A DNA stretch of 64,000 nt from contig NZ_BMMV01000003.1 in assembly GCF_014646115.1 (NCBI RefSeq), forward strand, positions 278,770-342,769. The letters run 5' to 3'. This document shows, piece by piece, positions 26,538-35,740 of the stretch. Origin of the DNA: Streptomyces camponoticapitis (lineage in GTDB: Bacteria > Actinomycetota > Actinomycetes > Streptomycetales > Streptomycetaceae). The notes beneath the pieces were generated by a model that ran no database searches, had not been told where the DNA came from, and saw only the letters and a program-made list of their open reading frames with translations. How positions within the stretch are numbered: the first letter of the stretch is position 1; each line of letters starts with the position of its first letter. A program made the position numbers and the translations under genes.

Positions 26538-28334
26538 ATGAAGGCGCCCGAACCACAGGACTTCCCCGAGGACTTTCCTCAGGACGACCCCGACGACGGG
26601 ACCGCCCCCCATGACAGCGGCACCGACACCGAGCGCCGGCTCCAGAGCAGATCCACCGAGCTCACCGCCCGCGTCCCGCAGCTGCTCGAAGCCATGCGCT
26701 CCGTCGGTACCGGCCTCGAACTGCACTCCACCCTCGACCGGATCTGCGAGACGGCGGCCCGCCTCGTCGGCGCCCGCTACGCGGCGCTCGGCGTCGTCGA
26801 CGCGGCGGGCGGCCCGCTCACCGACTTCGTCACGTACGGCGCGGACGCGGATGCCGCGCGGCGGATCGGCCGCCGCCCCGACGGCCACAGCGGACTGCTC
26901 GGCGAGCTGATCCGCCACCCCGAACCCATCCGGCTCGCCGACCTCACCGCCGATCCGCGCGCGGTCGGATTTCCGCCGCACCATCCGCCGATGCGGACGT
27001 TTCTCGGTGTTCCCATCCGCGTCCAGGGCGAGGTCCTCGGGAATCTCTATGCCACCGAGAAGCACGACGGTGCCGAATTCACCGAACACGACCAGCACAT
27101 GATGCGCGTGCTCGCGACCGAGGCCGGCCTCGCCATCGGCAACGCGCGGCTGTACGAGGCGGCGCGCCAGCGCGAGCGCTGGATCGACGGTTCGGTGGCC
27201 GTCACGACGGCCCTGCTGTCGGGAAAGGCGGCCGAGCCCCCGGACGGCACCGAGCACACCGACTACACCGAGCATGCCCACCACGCGCTCACCGTCGTCG
27301 CCGAACAGGCCCGCCGGCTCGCCGACTCGGCGGCGGGCTTCGTCCTGCTGCCCACGCCCGAGGGGGGACTGGAGGTCGTCGCCGTCTCGGCCGACGACCC
27401 GGAGGATTTCATCGGCGCCCGGATCCCGGGCAACAGCCCCGTCGTCGCCCGACTGCTCGCCGGCGAGGCGGTGTACGTGGTGGACCCCGGCACCGACCCG
27501 CGGCTGGTCTCCCCGCTGTCCGCCCGTTTCGGCCCGGCCATGCTGCTGCCGCTGCACAGCGACGGCCGGGTGCTCGGCGTACTGGTCACCCCTCGCGCGA
27601 TCGGCGCCCGCCCCTACACCGAGGCGGAACGCACCCTCGGGACCCAGTTCGCCTCGCAGGCCGCTCTCGCGCTGATGATGGCCGAGGCGCAGCGCGACCG
27701 GGAACGGCTCGCGGTGTTCGAGGACCGCGACCGCATCGCCCGCGACCTCCACGACCTGGTCATCCAGCGACTGTTCGCCGCCGGGATGATGCTGGAGACC
27801 GCGCAGCGGCAGTCGGACGTGCCCGAGGTGCGATCCGGTGTGGGCAGGGCCGTCGACGAACTGGACGTCACCATCCAGGAGATCCGTACGGCCATCTTCG
27901 CCCTCCAACAGGGCCCGGCCGAGGCGCCGTCCGGGCTGCGCACCCGGGTACTTCGCGAGATCAACATGGCGGCCGTACCGCTCGGCTTCAGACCCACCCA
28001 CCGCTTCGTGGGCGCGGTCGACTCGGCCGTCGGAGAACTCACCGGCAAGAACCTCATCGCGGCCCTCCGCGAAGCCCTGTCCAACACCTTCCGGCACGCG
28101 CGCGCGTCACGTATCCACATCACGCTCGACGCGAACGCCGAACTGCCCGACGGCACCCCCGCCGTACGCCTGTCGGTCGCCGACGACGGCGTGGGCATCC
28201 CGGAGGGCGGCAGGCGCAGCGGCCTGCGCAATCTGCGGCGGCGCGCCGAGTCGCTGGGCGGATCGAGCGAGGTCGGCCCGGGCCTGGGCGAGAACGGCGC
28301 GGGCACGACGGTGCTCTGGCAGGCCCCGCTCTAG
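26538..28334 (+). CDS. GAF-domain histidine kinase (DevS/DosT-like), orphan
   Basis: This encodes 598 residues. After an acidic Pro-rich leader come two GAF domains (about 40-210 and 240-385), then a HisKA_3 helix with the phospho-acceptor His in RIARDLHDLVIQRLFAAGM (near 408) and a HATPase domain (REALSNTFRHARAS, DDGVGIPEGG, SGLRNLRRRAESLGG). The architecture is that of DevS/DosT redox or gas sensors. No response regulator is adjacent, so the partner is elsewhere. Location right behind cydCD suggests a role in oxygen or redox sensing. The ATG at 26538 is chosen; one at 26514 overlaps cydCD and lacks a ribosome-binding site. Its stop overlaps the convergent HAD stop by four bases. Confidence 0.9.
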   Translation: MKAPEPQDFPEDFPQDDPDDGTAPHDSGTDTERRLQSRSTELTARVPQLLEAMRSVGTGLELHSTLDRICETAARLVGARYAALGVVDAAGGPLTDFVTYGADADAARRIGRRPDGHSGLLGELIRHPEPIRLADLTADPRAVGFPPHHPPMRTFLGVPIRVQGEVLGNLYATEKHDGAEFTEHDQHMMRVLATEAGLAIGNARLYEAARQRERWIDGSVAVTTALLSGKAAEPPDGTEHTDYTEHAHHALTVVAEQARRLADSAAGFVLLPTPEGGLEVVAVSADDPEDFIGARIPGNSPVVARLLAGEAVYVVDPGTDPRLVSPLSARFGPAMLLPLHSDGRVLGVLVTPRAIGARPYTEAERTLGTQFASQAALALMMAEAQRDRERLAVFEDRDRIARDLHDLVIQRLFAAGMMLETAQRQSDVPEVRSGVGRAVDELDVTIQEIRTAIFALQQGPAEAPSGLRTRVLREINMAAVPLGFRPTHRFVGAVDSAVGELTGKNLIAALREALSNTFRHARASRIHITLDANAELPDGTPAVRLSVADDGVGIPEGGRRSGLRNLRRRAESLGGSSEVGPGLGENGAGTTVLWQAPL

Positions 28335-29200
28335 GACGCGTCAGGCCTCTGCGCCCGTACGCGCGCGATCAGCCGCTCGATGATGACGGCGACGCCGTCC
28401 TCGTTGTTCGCCACGGTGCGGCCCGAGGCCGCGGCGATCACATCCGGATGCGCGTTGCCCATCGCGTACGACGTACCGGCCCACTCCAGCATCTCCACGT
28501 CGTTCGGCATGTCCCCGAAGGCCACGACCTCGTCGGAGGAGATGCCGCGCTCGGCGCAGCAGAGCGCGAGCGTGCTCGCCTTGCTGACCCCGAGGCCGCT
28601 GACTTCGAGCAGTGCGGTGGGGCTGGAACGCGTGAAGGAGGCCAGATGCCCGGCGGTGGTACGGGCCAGGGTGAGGAAACCGTCGGGCGTCAGGGTCGGG
28701 TGGAACGCCAGGAGCTTCACCACCGCGTCGCCGGCACCGTCCCCCGCCTCTTGGAGCAGCTTCTCGGCGGGGGCCACGTGTGCGCCCGGGTCGTCGATGA
28801 AGGGTGGGTACTCCGGCTCGTAGTTGAAGCTGCCCGTCGTCTCGACGGCGAAGACCGTGCCGGGCGCCGCGTCCCGCAGGGCCTGTACGACATCGAGCGC
28901 GGCGCCCCGGTCCAGCCCGCGAACCTTGACCAGCTCCCCACCGCCGTGCAGATCGACGACGACGGCCCCGTTCGCACAGATGGCGAGCCCGTGACGGTGC
29001 ACATGGTCACTGACGACCCCCATCCAGCGGGCCGGCCGCCCGGTGACGAAGAACACCTCGATCCCGGCTTCCTCGGCATCGGCGAGCGCGGCGACGGTGC
29101 GCTCGGACACGGTCTTGTCGTCGCGCAGCAACGTTCCGTCAAGATCGGTGGCGATCAGCCGGGGGCGGGCGGGGAGCGAGGACTCGCTAGCTGAGGTCAC
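28331..29200 (-). CDS. HAD-IIB (Cof-type) sugar-phosphate/FMN-type phosphatase
   Basis: The 289-residue product has the HAD motifs [11 protein letters not shown] (nucleophile Asp, general acid Asp), FFVTGRPARW (motif II), a lysine in SKAST (motif III) and [14 protein letters not shown] (motif IV), with the C2B cap between motifs II and III. Cof-type enzymes hydrolyse flavin nucleotides, sugar phosphates and similar small substrates. The GTG at 29200 (VTSASES) has GGAG nine bases upstream; an in-frame ATG at 29248 lacks this. Paralogous to the HAD gene at 40911. Confidence 0.92.
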   Translation of the reverse strand: MTSASESSLPARPRLIATDLDGTLLRDDKTVSERTVAALADAEEAGIEVFFVTGRPARWMGVVSDHVHRHGLAICANGAVVVDLHGGGELVKVRGLDRGAALDVVQALRDAAPGTVFAVETTGSFNYEPEYPPFIDDPGAHVAPAEKLLQEAGDGAGDAVVKLLAFHPTLTPDGFLTLARTTAGHLASFTRSSPTALLEVSGLGVSKASTLALCCAERGISSDEVVAFGDMPNDVEMLEWAGTSYAMGNAHPDVIAAASGRTVANNEDGVAVIIERLIARVRAQRPDAS

Positions 29201-29291
29201 CTGTCCATACTCCCGCACAGGTGTGCACGGGAGTGCGGAGGGGCGCACATCTGAGACCTACATCAGCCCCCTCCTGCTGTGCGCCGGGCGG

Positions 29292-30197
29292 TCAGCCGCC
29301 GAGCTGGGCGGGAGCCTCGGTGGCGATCTTCTCGAAGACGGCCTGGTCGGCTGCGAAGTCCGAATCGGGGATGGGCCAGTGGACGACCAGCTCCGTGAAC
29401 CCGAGATCCTGGTGCCGGCCCGCGAAGTCGACGAACCGGTCCAGGGACTCCAGCGGGCGGGCGCGGTCCGGGGTGAAGCCGGTGAGCAGGATCTTGTCCA
29501 GCCCGGCGACATCCCGCCCGGCCTCCGCGCACGCGTTGCCGAGCTTCTCGATCTGGCCGCGGACGGCTTCCACCGACTGGGCCGGGGTGCCCTGCTCGTA
29601 CAGACTCGGGTCGCCGGTGGTCACCCACGCCTGCCCGTAGCGTGCGGCGAGCCTCAGCCCGCGCGGGCCGGTCGCGGCGACGGCGAAGGGGAGCCGGGGG
29701 CGCTGCACGCAGCCGGGGATGTTCCGGGCCTCGACGGCGGAGTAGTGGGTGCCCTGACGGGTGACCGCGTCCTCGGTGAGCAACTGGTCGAGAAGTGGCA
29801 GAAACTCTCCGAACCGGTCGGCCCGCTCACGTGGACTCCATGCCTCCTGGCCCAGGGCGGTGGCATCGAACCCGCTGCCACCCGCGCCGATGCCCAGGGT
29901 GAACCGGCCGCCCGAGACGTCGTCGAGCGAGATCAGCTCCTTGGCGAGGGTCACCGGATGCCGGAAGTTGGGCGAGGTGACGAGGGTCCCCAGCCGAAGC
30001 CGCTCCGTGACGACCGCGGCGGCCGTGAGCGTGGGCAGTGCGCCGAACCAGGGGCCGTCACGGAAGGTCCGCCAGGAGAGATGGTCGTACGTGTAGGCGG
30101 CGTGGAGACCCAGCTCCTCGGCACGCTGCCACTTCGCGCGGCCTCCCTGCTGCCAGCGGTCGACAGGAAGGATCACGGTACTCAGACGCAGACTCAT
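29292..30197 (-). CDS. LLM-class F420/flavin-dependent oxidoreductase
   Basis: The product has 301 residues with a luciferase-like TIM barrel. Visible family elements are the start LRLSTVILPVDRWQQGG, AAYTYDHLSWR, LGTLVTSPNFRHPVTLAKE (core of strand 3 and helix) and RFTLGIGAGGSGFDA (cofactor loop). Actinobacterial members mostly use coenzyme F420, but some use FMN; the substrate is unknown. The ATG is preceded by GGAGCATGA on the reverse strand. It stands between a HAD phosphatase and kptA, all on the same strand, with short spacers that could form one loose operon. Confidence 0.9.
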   Translation of the reverse strand: MSLRLSTVILPVDRWQQGGRAKWQRAEELGLHAAYTYDHLSWRTFRDGPWFGALPTLTAAAVVTERLRLGTLVTSPNFRHPVTLAKELISLDDVSGGRFTLGIGAGGSGFDATALGQEAWSPRERADRFGEFLPLLDQLLTEDAVTRQGTHYSAVEARNIPGCVQRPRLPFAVAATGPRGLRLAARYGQAWVTTGDPSLYEQGTPAQSVEAVRGQIEKLGNACAEAGRDVAGLDKILLTGFTPDRARPLESLDRFVDFAGRHQDLGFTELVVHWPIPDSDFAADQAVFEKIATEAPAQLGG

Positions 30198-30251
30198 GCT
30201 CCGAGCGTACGTCCGCCTTTCCGGCGGCCGGGCGCCGGTCTCCCCGCCGGC

Positions 30252-30827
30252 TCAGGCGCTGAAGCGGAGGTAGCGCGGGGGTACGGCGTCGGCCAGCCAG
30301 ACGCCGTTGGCGCTCACCCGGAAGACGTGGCCGTCGCGGTGCATCGCCGCCGCGTCCACGGGCAGGACGATCGGGCGGCCGCGCCGTGCGCCGACGCGCG
30401 TCGCTGTCTCGCGGTCGGGGGAGAGATGGACGTGGTGGCGGTTCATGGGGCGCAGGCCCTCGGCGCGGATCGCGTCGAGGCTGTGGGCGACCGTGCCGTG
30501 GTAGAGGTACGCGGGCGGTTCGGCCGGTGGCAGGTCCAGGTCGACCTCGACCGTGTGGCCCTGGTTGGCGCGGATCCTGGTGCCTTCGATCGTGAAGCGC
30601 CGTTTGTCGTTGACGGCCACGACGTGGTCGAGCTCGGCGCGGGTGATGGGGAAGCGGTGGTCGGCCGTCGCGCGGAGCAGGGCGTCGACCTCCACCCAGC
30701 CGTTCGCGTCGAGCGTGAGGCCGATGCGTTCGGGCTGGTGGCGCAGGTGTTTCGAGAGGTATTTCGACACCTTCACGGTGCGTCGTTCGTCGGGCGTTCC
30801 CGCGCCCGGGGTGTGTGTTCGGGTCAT
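30252..30827 (-). CDS. kptA: RNA 2'-phosphotransferase (Tpt1/KptA family)
   Basis: This encodes 191 residues. KptA/Tpt1 transfers an internal RNA 2'-phosphate to NAD+, giving ADP-ribose cyclic phosphate. Conserved segments are SKYLSKHLRHQPE near residue 20, LYHGTVAHSLDAIRAEGL near 105, NRHHVHLSPD and GRPIVLPVDA, which contain the Arg-His-Arg-Arg catalytic set. In bacteria, which lack tRNA splicing of this sort, its role is unclear. ATG 30827 is used; GTG starts further inside are possible. Upstream on its strand lies the DnaA-box cluster. Confidence 0.92.
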   Translation of the reverse strand: MTRTHTPGAGTPDERRTVKVSKYLSKHLRHQPERIGLTLDANGWVEVDALLRATADHRFPITRAELDHVVAVNDKRRFTIEGTRIRANQGHTVEVDLDLPPAEPPAYLYHGTVAHSLDAIRAEGLRPMNRHHVHLSPDRETATRVGARRGRPIVLPVDAAAMHRDGHVFRVSANGVWLADAVPPRYLRFSA

Positions 30828-30924
30828 TCGCCCAGCGTGCCCGGTGGCGTCGGGCGGGCGCCACTTATTTCGGTCCGGTCCGACGCGCATCGATCCGATC
30901 GAAAACGATCACTCCGCAAATGTT

Positions 30925-30978
30925 TGATCCACAGTCAACTCAGGTTATCCACAGGTCAATTGATCAATCTGTGGACAA
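30925..30978. other. Cluster of three DnaA boxes
   Basis: TGATCCACA (30925-30933), TTATCCACA (30945-30953) and TGTGGACAA (30970-30978, the reverse of the preferred TTGTCCACA) lie within 54 bases between the MerR-type gene and kptA. Start-to-start spacings are 20 and 25 bases. The surrounding 30890-30990 stretch is AT-rich. Streptomyces DnaA prefers exactly these boxes. A cluster outside oriC can titrate DnaA or regulate neighbouring genes. Confidence 0.75.
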
Positions 30979-30990
30979 CGGGAGCCCGGA

Positions 30991-31953
30991 TTAGGTCTTT
31001 TGGTCAAGTTGCGTGTTCTGTCTGTGGGTTGTGGTGAGCAGGTCCAACGTCCGTGCCCGCAGCTCCCGTTCGGTGGCCGCCGCGATGAACGCCGGGATGC
31101 TCTCCTCCCCAACGAGCCCCTGGACAGCGTCGACCGTCCCGGCCGGGAGGGCCACGGAACGGGTCCCGTCTCCCGACTGCTCCTGCTCCCCCGACAGCAG
31201 GTGCCTCCTAAGACGCCGGGTCGCGAACAGCCGCATGGCACGCGCCAGTTCGGCATCGACGGTCTGCCGGGCGAGCGGGCGCAGGCGTCGTACGAGCGTC
31301 GCCGCTTCGGCCGCGTCCGTGTCCGTCGACGGGCGATGTCCCAGATACCGCGCGAAGACATGCTCGGTCGTGAACTCCAGGAAACGCGCGGCGATGTGCT
31401 CGACCTGCCCGCGAAGTTCCCGCAGATGGGCGGAGATCGCGGACAGCGGCACCCCGGCCGCGTACAACTCGGCCGCCACCGCCAGCTCTTGAGGGCTCGG
31501 TACGAGGAACTCGTCGTCCCGCCCGGGGACCCGCTCCAGCACCCCCAGCTCCACCGCCTCGGCGAGCGCCGCCTCGTCGGGGGAGCCGCCGAACCGCTCG
31601 TCCAGCTCCGCGCGGCTGATCCGGGTGGCCCGCTCGTCCGTCCACGGTCCGTGCACCTCGGCGACCAGGCCCAGCACCCCGCCCAGACCCCGCCCGGTGT
31701 CCCAGGCCTCCAGCAACTCCTTGATGGACGCCAGCGTGTAGCCCCGGTCGAGAAGGTCCGCGATCTGCCGCAGCCGGGCCAGGTGCGGGTCCCCGTACAC
31801 ATTCGCCCTGCCCTGCCGCTCCGGGGCGGGGAGCAGCCCGCGGTCCTGGTAGCCCCGGATGGTCCGGACGGTGGCGCCGCTCGCGTGCGCCAGGTCCTCG
31901 ATCCGGTACCGGCCCCCGGCCCGGGGCCGCGACGTCCCCGAATCCTCCGACAC
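30991..31953 (-). CDS. MerR-family transcriptional regulator
   Basis: The 320-residue product carries an N-terminal MerR winged helix (YRIEDLAHASGATVRTIRGY, DRGLLPAPERQGRANVYGD, LARLRQIADLLDRGYTLASI) followed by about 230 mostly helical residues, much longer than metal-sensing MerR proteins and without metal-binding cysteines. It is the last gene of the operon starting with the M24 peptidase (30 bases after the metal-hydrolase stop) and probably regulates it. The start is the GTG at 31953, five bases behind GGAGGAG; two other in-frame GTG codons lie just upstream. The DnaA-box cluster begins directly after its stop. Confidence 0.88.
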   Translation of the reverse strand: MSEDSGTSRPRAGGRYRIEDLAHASGATVRTIRGYQDRGLLPAPERQGRANVYGDPHLARLRQIADLLDRGYTLASIKELLEAWDTGRGLGGVLGLVAEVHGPWTDERATRISRAELDERFGGSPDEAALAEAVELGVLERVPGRDDEFLVPSPQELAVAAELYAAGVPLSAISAHLRELRGQVEHIAARFLEFTTEHVFARYLGHRPSTDTDAAEAATLVRRLRPLARQTVDAELARAMRLFATRRLRRHLLSGEQEQSGDGTRSVALPAGTVDAVQGLVGEESIPAFIAAATERELRARTLDLLTTTHRQNTQLDQKT

Positions 31954-31983
31954 GCTCACTCCTCCCACGGCCCCGGCACGCCG

Positions 31984-32958
31984 CTATCCCAGCGCCGTGC
32001 GGCCGACCGCCCCGGCAGCCGCGCGGGCCGCGGGCGAGGTCGCGAGATAGTCGACGGCCCTGCGGAGCGAGCCTTCCTGCGAGGGATGGTACGACCGCCG
32101 CAAGTACCGGGGCACCGCCGCGCCCAGCTCGCTCCACGTCGGCAACAGGCCCTTGGCCACGGCGCGGTTGTGCTCGCGCAGCGAGTAGCGCGGCCGGCCG
32201 GCGAGCCGCGGGTCGTGCCGGATCAGATACGCCGCCCCGCGCGCCCAGAACCAGAGCATCACCGGCGCCGCGACGACCATCGTTTCCACCCGGCGGGCGT
32301 AACGCACCGGATCGGGGCCGCCGCAGTGCTGGTACATGTCGAAGGCCACCGACCGGTGTTCGACCTCCTCGGCGCCGTGCCAGCGCAGCAGGTCGAGCAT
32401 GACCTCGTCCGCCCCCGCGTGGTCCAGCGCGTCCGCGCGCAGCACCCAGTCCCCCAGGACCGCCGTGAACTGCTCGATCGCGGCGACGATCCCCAGTCTG
32501 AAGCGCAGCCAGCTCCCCGGCGGCCACGGCGGCCCGAACGGCGGCTTCTCGCCGAGGAGGATCTCGAAGAGATGGTCGACGTGCCGGGTGTACGGCTCGG
32601 TGTCCAGCCGCTGCTCCGCGAGATGCTTCAGCACATACGCGTGCTGCGCGCTGTGCGTCGCCTCCTGGCCCATGAACCCCTTGACGTCCTTCAGCAGCAC
32701 CGGGTCCCGGACCAGCGGCAGGGCTTCCTTGAAGACCCTGACGAACCAGCGCTCGCCGGCCGGGAGCAGCAGATGCAGCACGTTGATGACGTGCGTGGCG
32801 GTGGGTTCGTCCGGTATCCAGTGCAGCGGCGTCTCGCGCCAGTCGAACGACACCCGCCGGGGAGCGATCACATACGGCCCGTCGGCCGCGCTCCCGTCGG
32901 GGGCCGGGGAGTCGCGGGCGTCTCCGTCCGGCGTCGCGGGCTCTGCTTCCCGGTTCAC
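31984..32958 (-). CDS. Predicted metal-dependent hydrolase (COG3687/PF10118)
   Basis: This gene encodes 324 residues. The domain has helix-rich text with several His/Glu pairs: FMGQEATHSAQHAYVLKHL, RHVDHLFEILLG, AAIEQFTAVLGDWVL and WHGAEEVEHRSVAFDMYQHC. The ExxH-type repeats resemble a ferritin-like diiron centre, which fits the family called metal-dependent hydrolase on weak grounds. Substrate is unknown. Its GTG start overlaps the stop of the hydrolase-SDR gene (GTGA), so translation is coupled and the two probably act on the same lipophilic substrate. Confidence 0.85.
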   Translation of the reverse strand: MNREAEPATPDGDARDSPAPDGSAADGPYVIAPRRVSFDWRETPLHWIPDEPTATHVINVLHLLLPAGERWFVRVFKEALPLVRDPVLLKDVKGFMGQEATHSAQHAYVLKHLAEQRLDTEPYTRHVDHLFEILLGEKPPFGPPWPPGSWLRFRLGIVAAIEQFTAVLGDWVLRADALDHAGADEVMLDLLRWHGAEEVEHRSVAFDMYQHCGGPDPVRYARRVETMVVAAPVMLWFWARGAAYLIRHDPRLAGRPRYSLREHNRAVAKGLLPTWSELGAAVPRYLRRSYHPSQEGSLRRAVDYLATSPAARAAAGAVGRTALG

Positions 32959-34898
32959 AGCGGGGGCTCCACACGGGCTATCGCGCGCAGTGCCCTGGGT
33001 GCGAGGCGGGACAGCAGCCGGGCGCCCCGGGCCTCCGGCGTGACCGGTACGACGGCCTCGTTGCGGACGACGGCCCGCAGGATCGCGTCGGCGACCTTCT
33101 CCGGCGGGTAGTTGCGCAGCCCGTACAGCCTGGCGGTCCGCTTCCGCCGTCGTTTCTCCTCCTCCGCCGAGACTCCGGTGAACCGCGCGGTTGCCGTGAT
33201 GTTGGTGTTCACGAAGCCGGGACAGATCACGGAGACCCCGATGTCCTGTCCGGCGAGCTCGGCGCGCAGGCACTCGCTGAGCATCAGCACCGCCGCCTTG
33301 GAGGTGCTGTAGGCGGGCAGCGCGCGCGACGGCTGATAGGCCGCCGCCGACGCGGTGTTGACGATGTGCCCGCCCTCGCCGCGCGCCGCCATCTGCCCGC
33401 CGAATATCCGGCAGCCGTGGATGACGCCCCAGAGATTGACGTCCAGGACCCTCTTCCAGTCCTCGCTCGTGGTGTCCAGGAACGGCCCGGAGAGCCCGAC
33501 CCCCGCGTTGTTCACCAGCACGTCCACCGTGCCGTACTCGGCGGCGACCTTCTGGGCCAGCTTCTCCATCGCCTCCTCGTCGCCGACATCGACGGTCTCG
33601 GCCCAGGCCTGCGGGGCGCCGATCAGCCGGGCCATCTCGGCGGTCCTGGCGACCCCTTCGGCGTCGCGGTCGACCGCGACGACCCGGGCGCCCGACTCGG
33701 CGAACGCGAACGCGGTCGCCCGCCCGATGCCGCTCGCCGCCCCGGTCACCAGGACCAGCTGCCCGCCGAACCGCTCTCCGTAGGGCCCGCTCGCCACCAG
33801 GTCCCGTGCCCGGCGGGCCCGGTTCTCCCGGCGGGCCTTCTCCGCCGGCCCGAGCGCCACACCCGCCGGTGCCACGCCCCCGAGCGCGGCCCTCTCCGCC
33901 CCGGTTTCCGGTTCCGGCTCGTGGGCCGTGACGAAGTCCGTGATCCAGGAGGCCAGCTGGTCCGGTCGCGTACGCGGCACCCAGTGCTTGGCCGGGAGCG
34001 TACGGCGCACCAGCTGCGGCACCCACCGCTCCAGATCGTCGTAGAGCCGCTCGGAGAGGAAGGCGTCCCCGGTCGGGGTGATCAGCTGGACGGGCGCGTG
34101 CGCGTGCGCGTCGGCGCGCGGTCTGCTCAGCCGGGCGTGGATGTTGTCCCGGTAGAGCCAGGCGCCGTGGGCGGCGTCGTCCGGCAGCGAGGCCGTCGGA
34201 TAAGCGTCGGGCCGGTGCCCACTCGCGGACTCCGTCCCGCCGCCCGGTGCCTGGGGCCCCCGGCCCGACGGCACCTTCTCGAAGCGCTCGAGAAGTCTCG
34301 GCCACTGCCTCCCCAGCGGCCCGCGCCACGCGAGTTCGGGCAGGACCGGCGTATGCAGCAGATACACGTACCAGGACTTGGCGCCCTGGCCCAGCAGTTG
34401 GCCCAGCGCGCGCGGCGTCGGCCGGGTCAACCGCCGCTTGATCCAGTGTCCGAAGTGGTCCAGCGAAGGCCCCGACATCGAGGTGAAGGAGGCGATACGG
34501 CCCGATGTGCGCCGTACGGTCACGAACTCCCAGCCCTGCACGGACCCCCAGTCGTGCCCCACCAGATGGACCGGCCGGTGCGGGCTCACCGCGTCGGCGA
34601 CCGCCAGGAAGTCGTCCGTCAGCTTCTCCAGGGTGAAGCCGCCGCGCAGCGGCTTCGGCGCCGTCGAGCCGCCGTGCCCCCGGACGTCGTACAGCACCAC
34701 ATGGAACCGCCCTGCGAGCCGCCCCGCGACCTGGGACCAGACCTCCTTGCTGTCCGGATAGCCGTGCACGAGCAGGACCGTCGGCCGCGCGGGGTCACCG
34801 AGCTCGGCCACGCACAGATCGATCCCGCCGGTGCGCACCCGGCGCTCACGTACCGCCACGAGCCCGCCCGACGGCGACGGAACAGACTGAAACGACAT
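32955..34898 (-). CDS. Alpha/beta-hydrolase fused to short-chain dehydrogenase (EphD-like)
   Basis: The 647-residue product has two enzymes in one chain. Residues about 25-310 form an epoxide-hydrolase-type alpha/beta hydrolase (VLLVHGYPDSKEVW, LVGHDWGSVQGWEF with the nucleophile Asp). Residues about 375-600 are a classical SDR with LVTGAASGIGRATAFAF for NAD(P) binding, NNAGVGLSG, and the catalytic YSTSKAA tyrosine-lysine. M. tuberculosis EphD has the same fusion and modifies mycolic-acid lipids, so a lipid substrate is a reasonable guess. ATG 34898 shares its A with the upstream TGA stop (TGATG), and GGGGAAGGG lies upstream. Confidence 0.92.
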   Translation of the reverse strand: MSFQSVPSPSGGLVAVRERRVRTGGIDLCVAELGDPARPTVLLVHGYPDSKEVWSQVAGRLAGRFHVVLYDVRGHGGSTAPKPLRGGFTLEKLTDDFLAVADAVSPHRPVHLVGHDWGSVQGWEFVTVRRTSGRIASFTSMSGPSLDHFGHWIKRRLTRPTPRALGQLLGQGAKSWYVYLLHTPVLPELAWRGPLGRQWPRLLERFEKVPSGRGPQAPGGGTESASGHRPDAYPTASLPDDAAHGAWLYRDNIHARLSRPRADAHAHAPVQLITPTGDAFLSERLYDDLERWVPQLVRRTLPAKHWVPRTRPDQLASWITDFVTAHEPEPETGAERAALGGVAPAGVALGPAEKARRENRARRARDLVASGPYGERFGGQLVLVTGAASGIGRATAFAFAESGARVVAVDRDAEGVARTAEMARLIGAPQAWAETVDVGDEEAMEKLAQKVAAEYGTVDVLVNNAGVGLSGPFLDTTSEDWKRVLDVNLWGVIHGCRIFGGQMAARGEGGHIVNTASAAAYQPSRALPAYSTSKAAVLMLSECLRAELAGQDIGVSVICPGFVNTNITATARFTGVSAEEEKRRRKRTARLYGLRNYPPEKVADAILRAVVRNEAVVPVTPEARGARLLSRLAPRALRAIARVEPPL

Positions 34899-35740
34899 CA
34901 CGCACCCTTCCCCCAACGCCGCACATGCGGCAGATCGTCATCCAGCCAGAACGCGCTCTCGGCCGGGTCCCTGGAGTCGGTGACCACCAGGATCTCCTCG
35001 AACTTGGCGCCCGTACCCCGGAATCCGAGGTGCGGCTCGACCGCCCACAGCCCGGGTCTCGGCGGGTGGTCGGAGAATCTGTACGGGCTCCACAGCGGCG
35101 ACCAGCCGTCCCGGTGTCCGTGCAGCGCGTCGCTCGCAAGGCCCTTGAGCGCCTGCGTACCGAAGCCGAGAACACGCGGTGACCAGCGCCGGTCCTTCAC
35201 GCGGTCGATCTTGTGGGCGATCACCCCGAAGGGGTAGGCCCGGTGTCTGTTCTCGTATCCCTGCCGGACCATCAGCCGGTCCACGTCCTCGTAGATCTCC
35301 CGCAGCGACCGCCGCTCCCGCACCTCGCGCAGCAGCAGCTCACGGTGCGCCCGGAGATCCGCGAGCAGTTTGTCGTGCAGCGGATTGGCACCCAGACAAC
35401 CCGAGTAGCCGACGTCGGCGGTGAAACCCCCGTGGACCGGCGCCATGTCGAGGATGAACGGCATGCCCTCGGCCAGCGCGCGGTTGGTGGGGAAGAACTG
35501 GAGCGGGATCCGGAACCCCGTGAACGCCGTGCGGTCCCCGAACCAGGCGAAGGGCAGATGGAACCAGTCGCGCACCCCGCGCGCCCGCAGCCAGTCGCGC
35601 TGCATCCGGGCGGCCTCGCGCTCCGTGACACCCGGCCGCAGGCGCGCGGCCACCGCTTCGGCGCACTCGTAGGCCAGCCGCTGCACGGATCTGAATCCCC
35701 GCAGCTCCGTGGCCTGTTCGGCCGTCACCGCTGAAGCCAT
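34898..35740 (-). CDS. M24 (pita-bread fold) metallopeptidase family protein
   Basis: This encodes 280 residues. All five metal-ligand positions of the pita-bread fold can be matched: Asp in FILDMAPV, Asp in TADVGYSG, His in GVIAHKI, Glu in WAVEPHLGF and Glu in KFEEILVVTD. The flanking text differs from true methionine aminopeptidase or prolidase (GHGIG and IEPG are altered), so a non-peptidase substrate is possible. First gene of the four-gene operon. The ATG follows GGAGGGG. Members in actinobacteria often sit beside the hydrolase-SDR fusion. Confidence 0.85.
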   Translation of the reverse strand: MASAVTAEQATELRGFRSVQRLAYECAEAVAARLRPGVTEREAARMQRDWLRARGVRDWFHLPFAWFGDRTAFTGFRIPLQFFPTNRALAEGMPFILDMAPVHGGFTADVGYSGCLGANPLHDKLLADLRAHRELLLREVRERRSLREIYEDVDRLMVRQGYENRHRAYPFGVIAHKIDRVKDRRWSPRVLGFGTQALKGLASDALHGHRDGWSPLWSPYRFSDHPPRPGLWAVEPHLGFRGTGAKFEEILVVTDSRDPAESAFWLDDDLPHVRRWGKGA

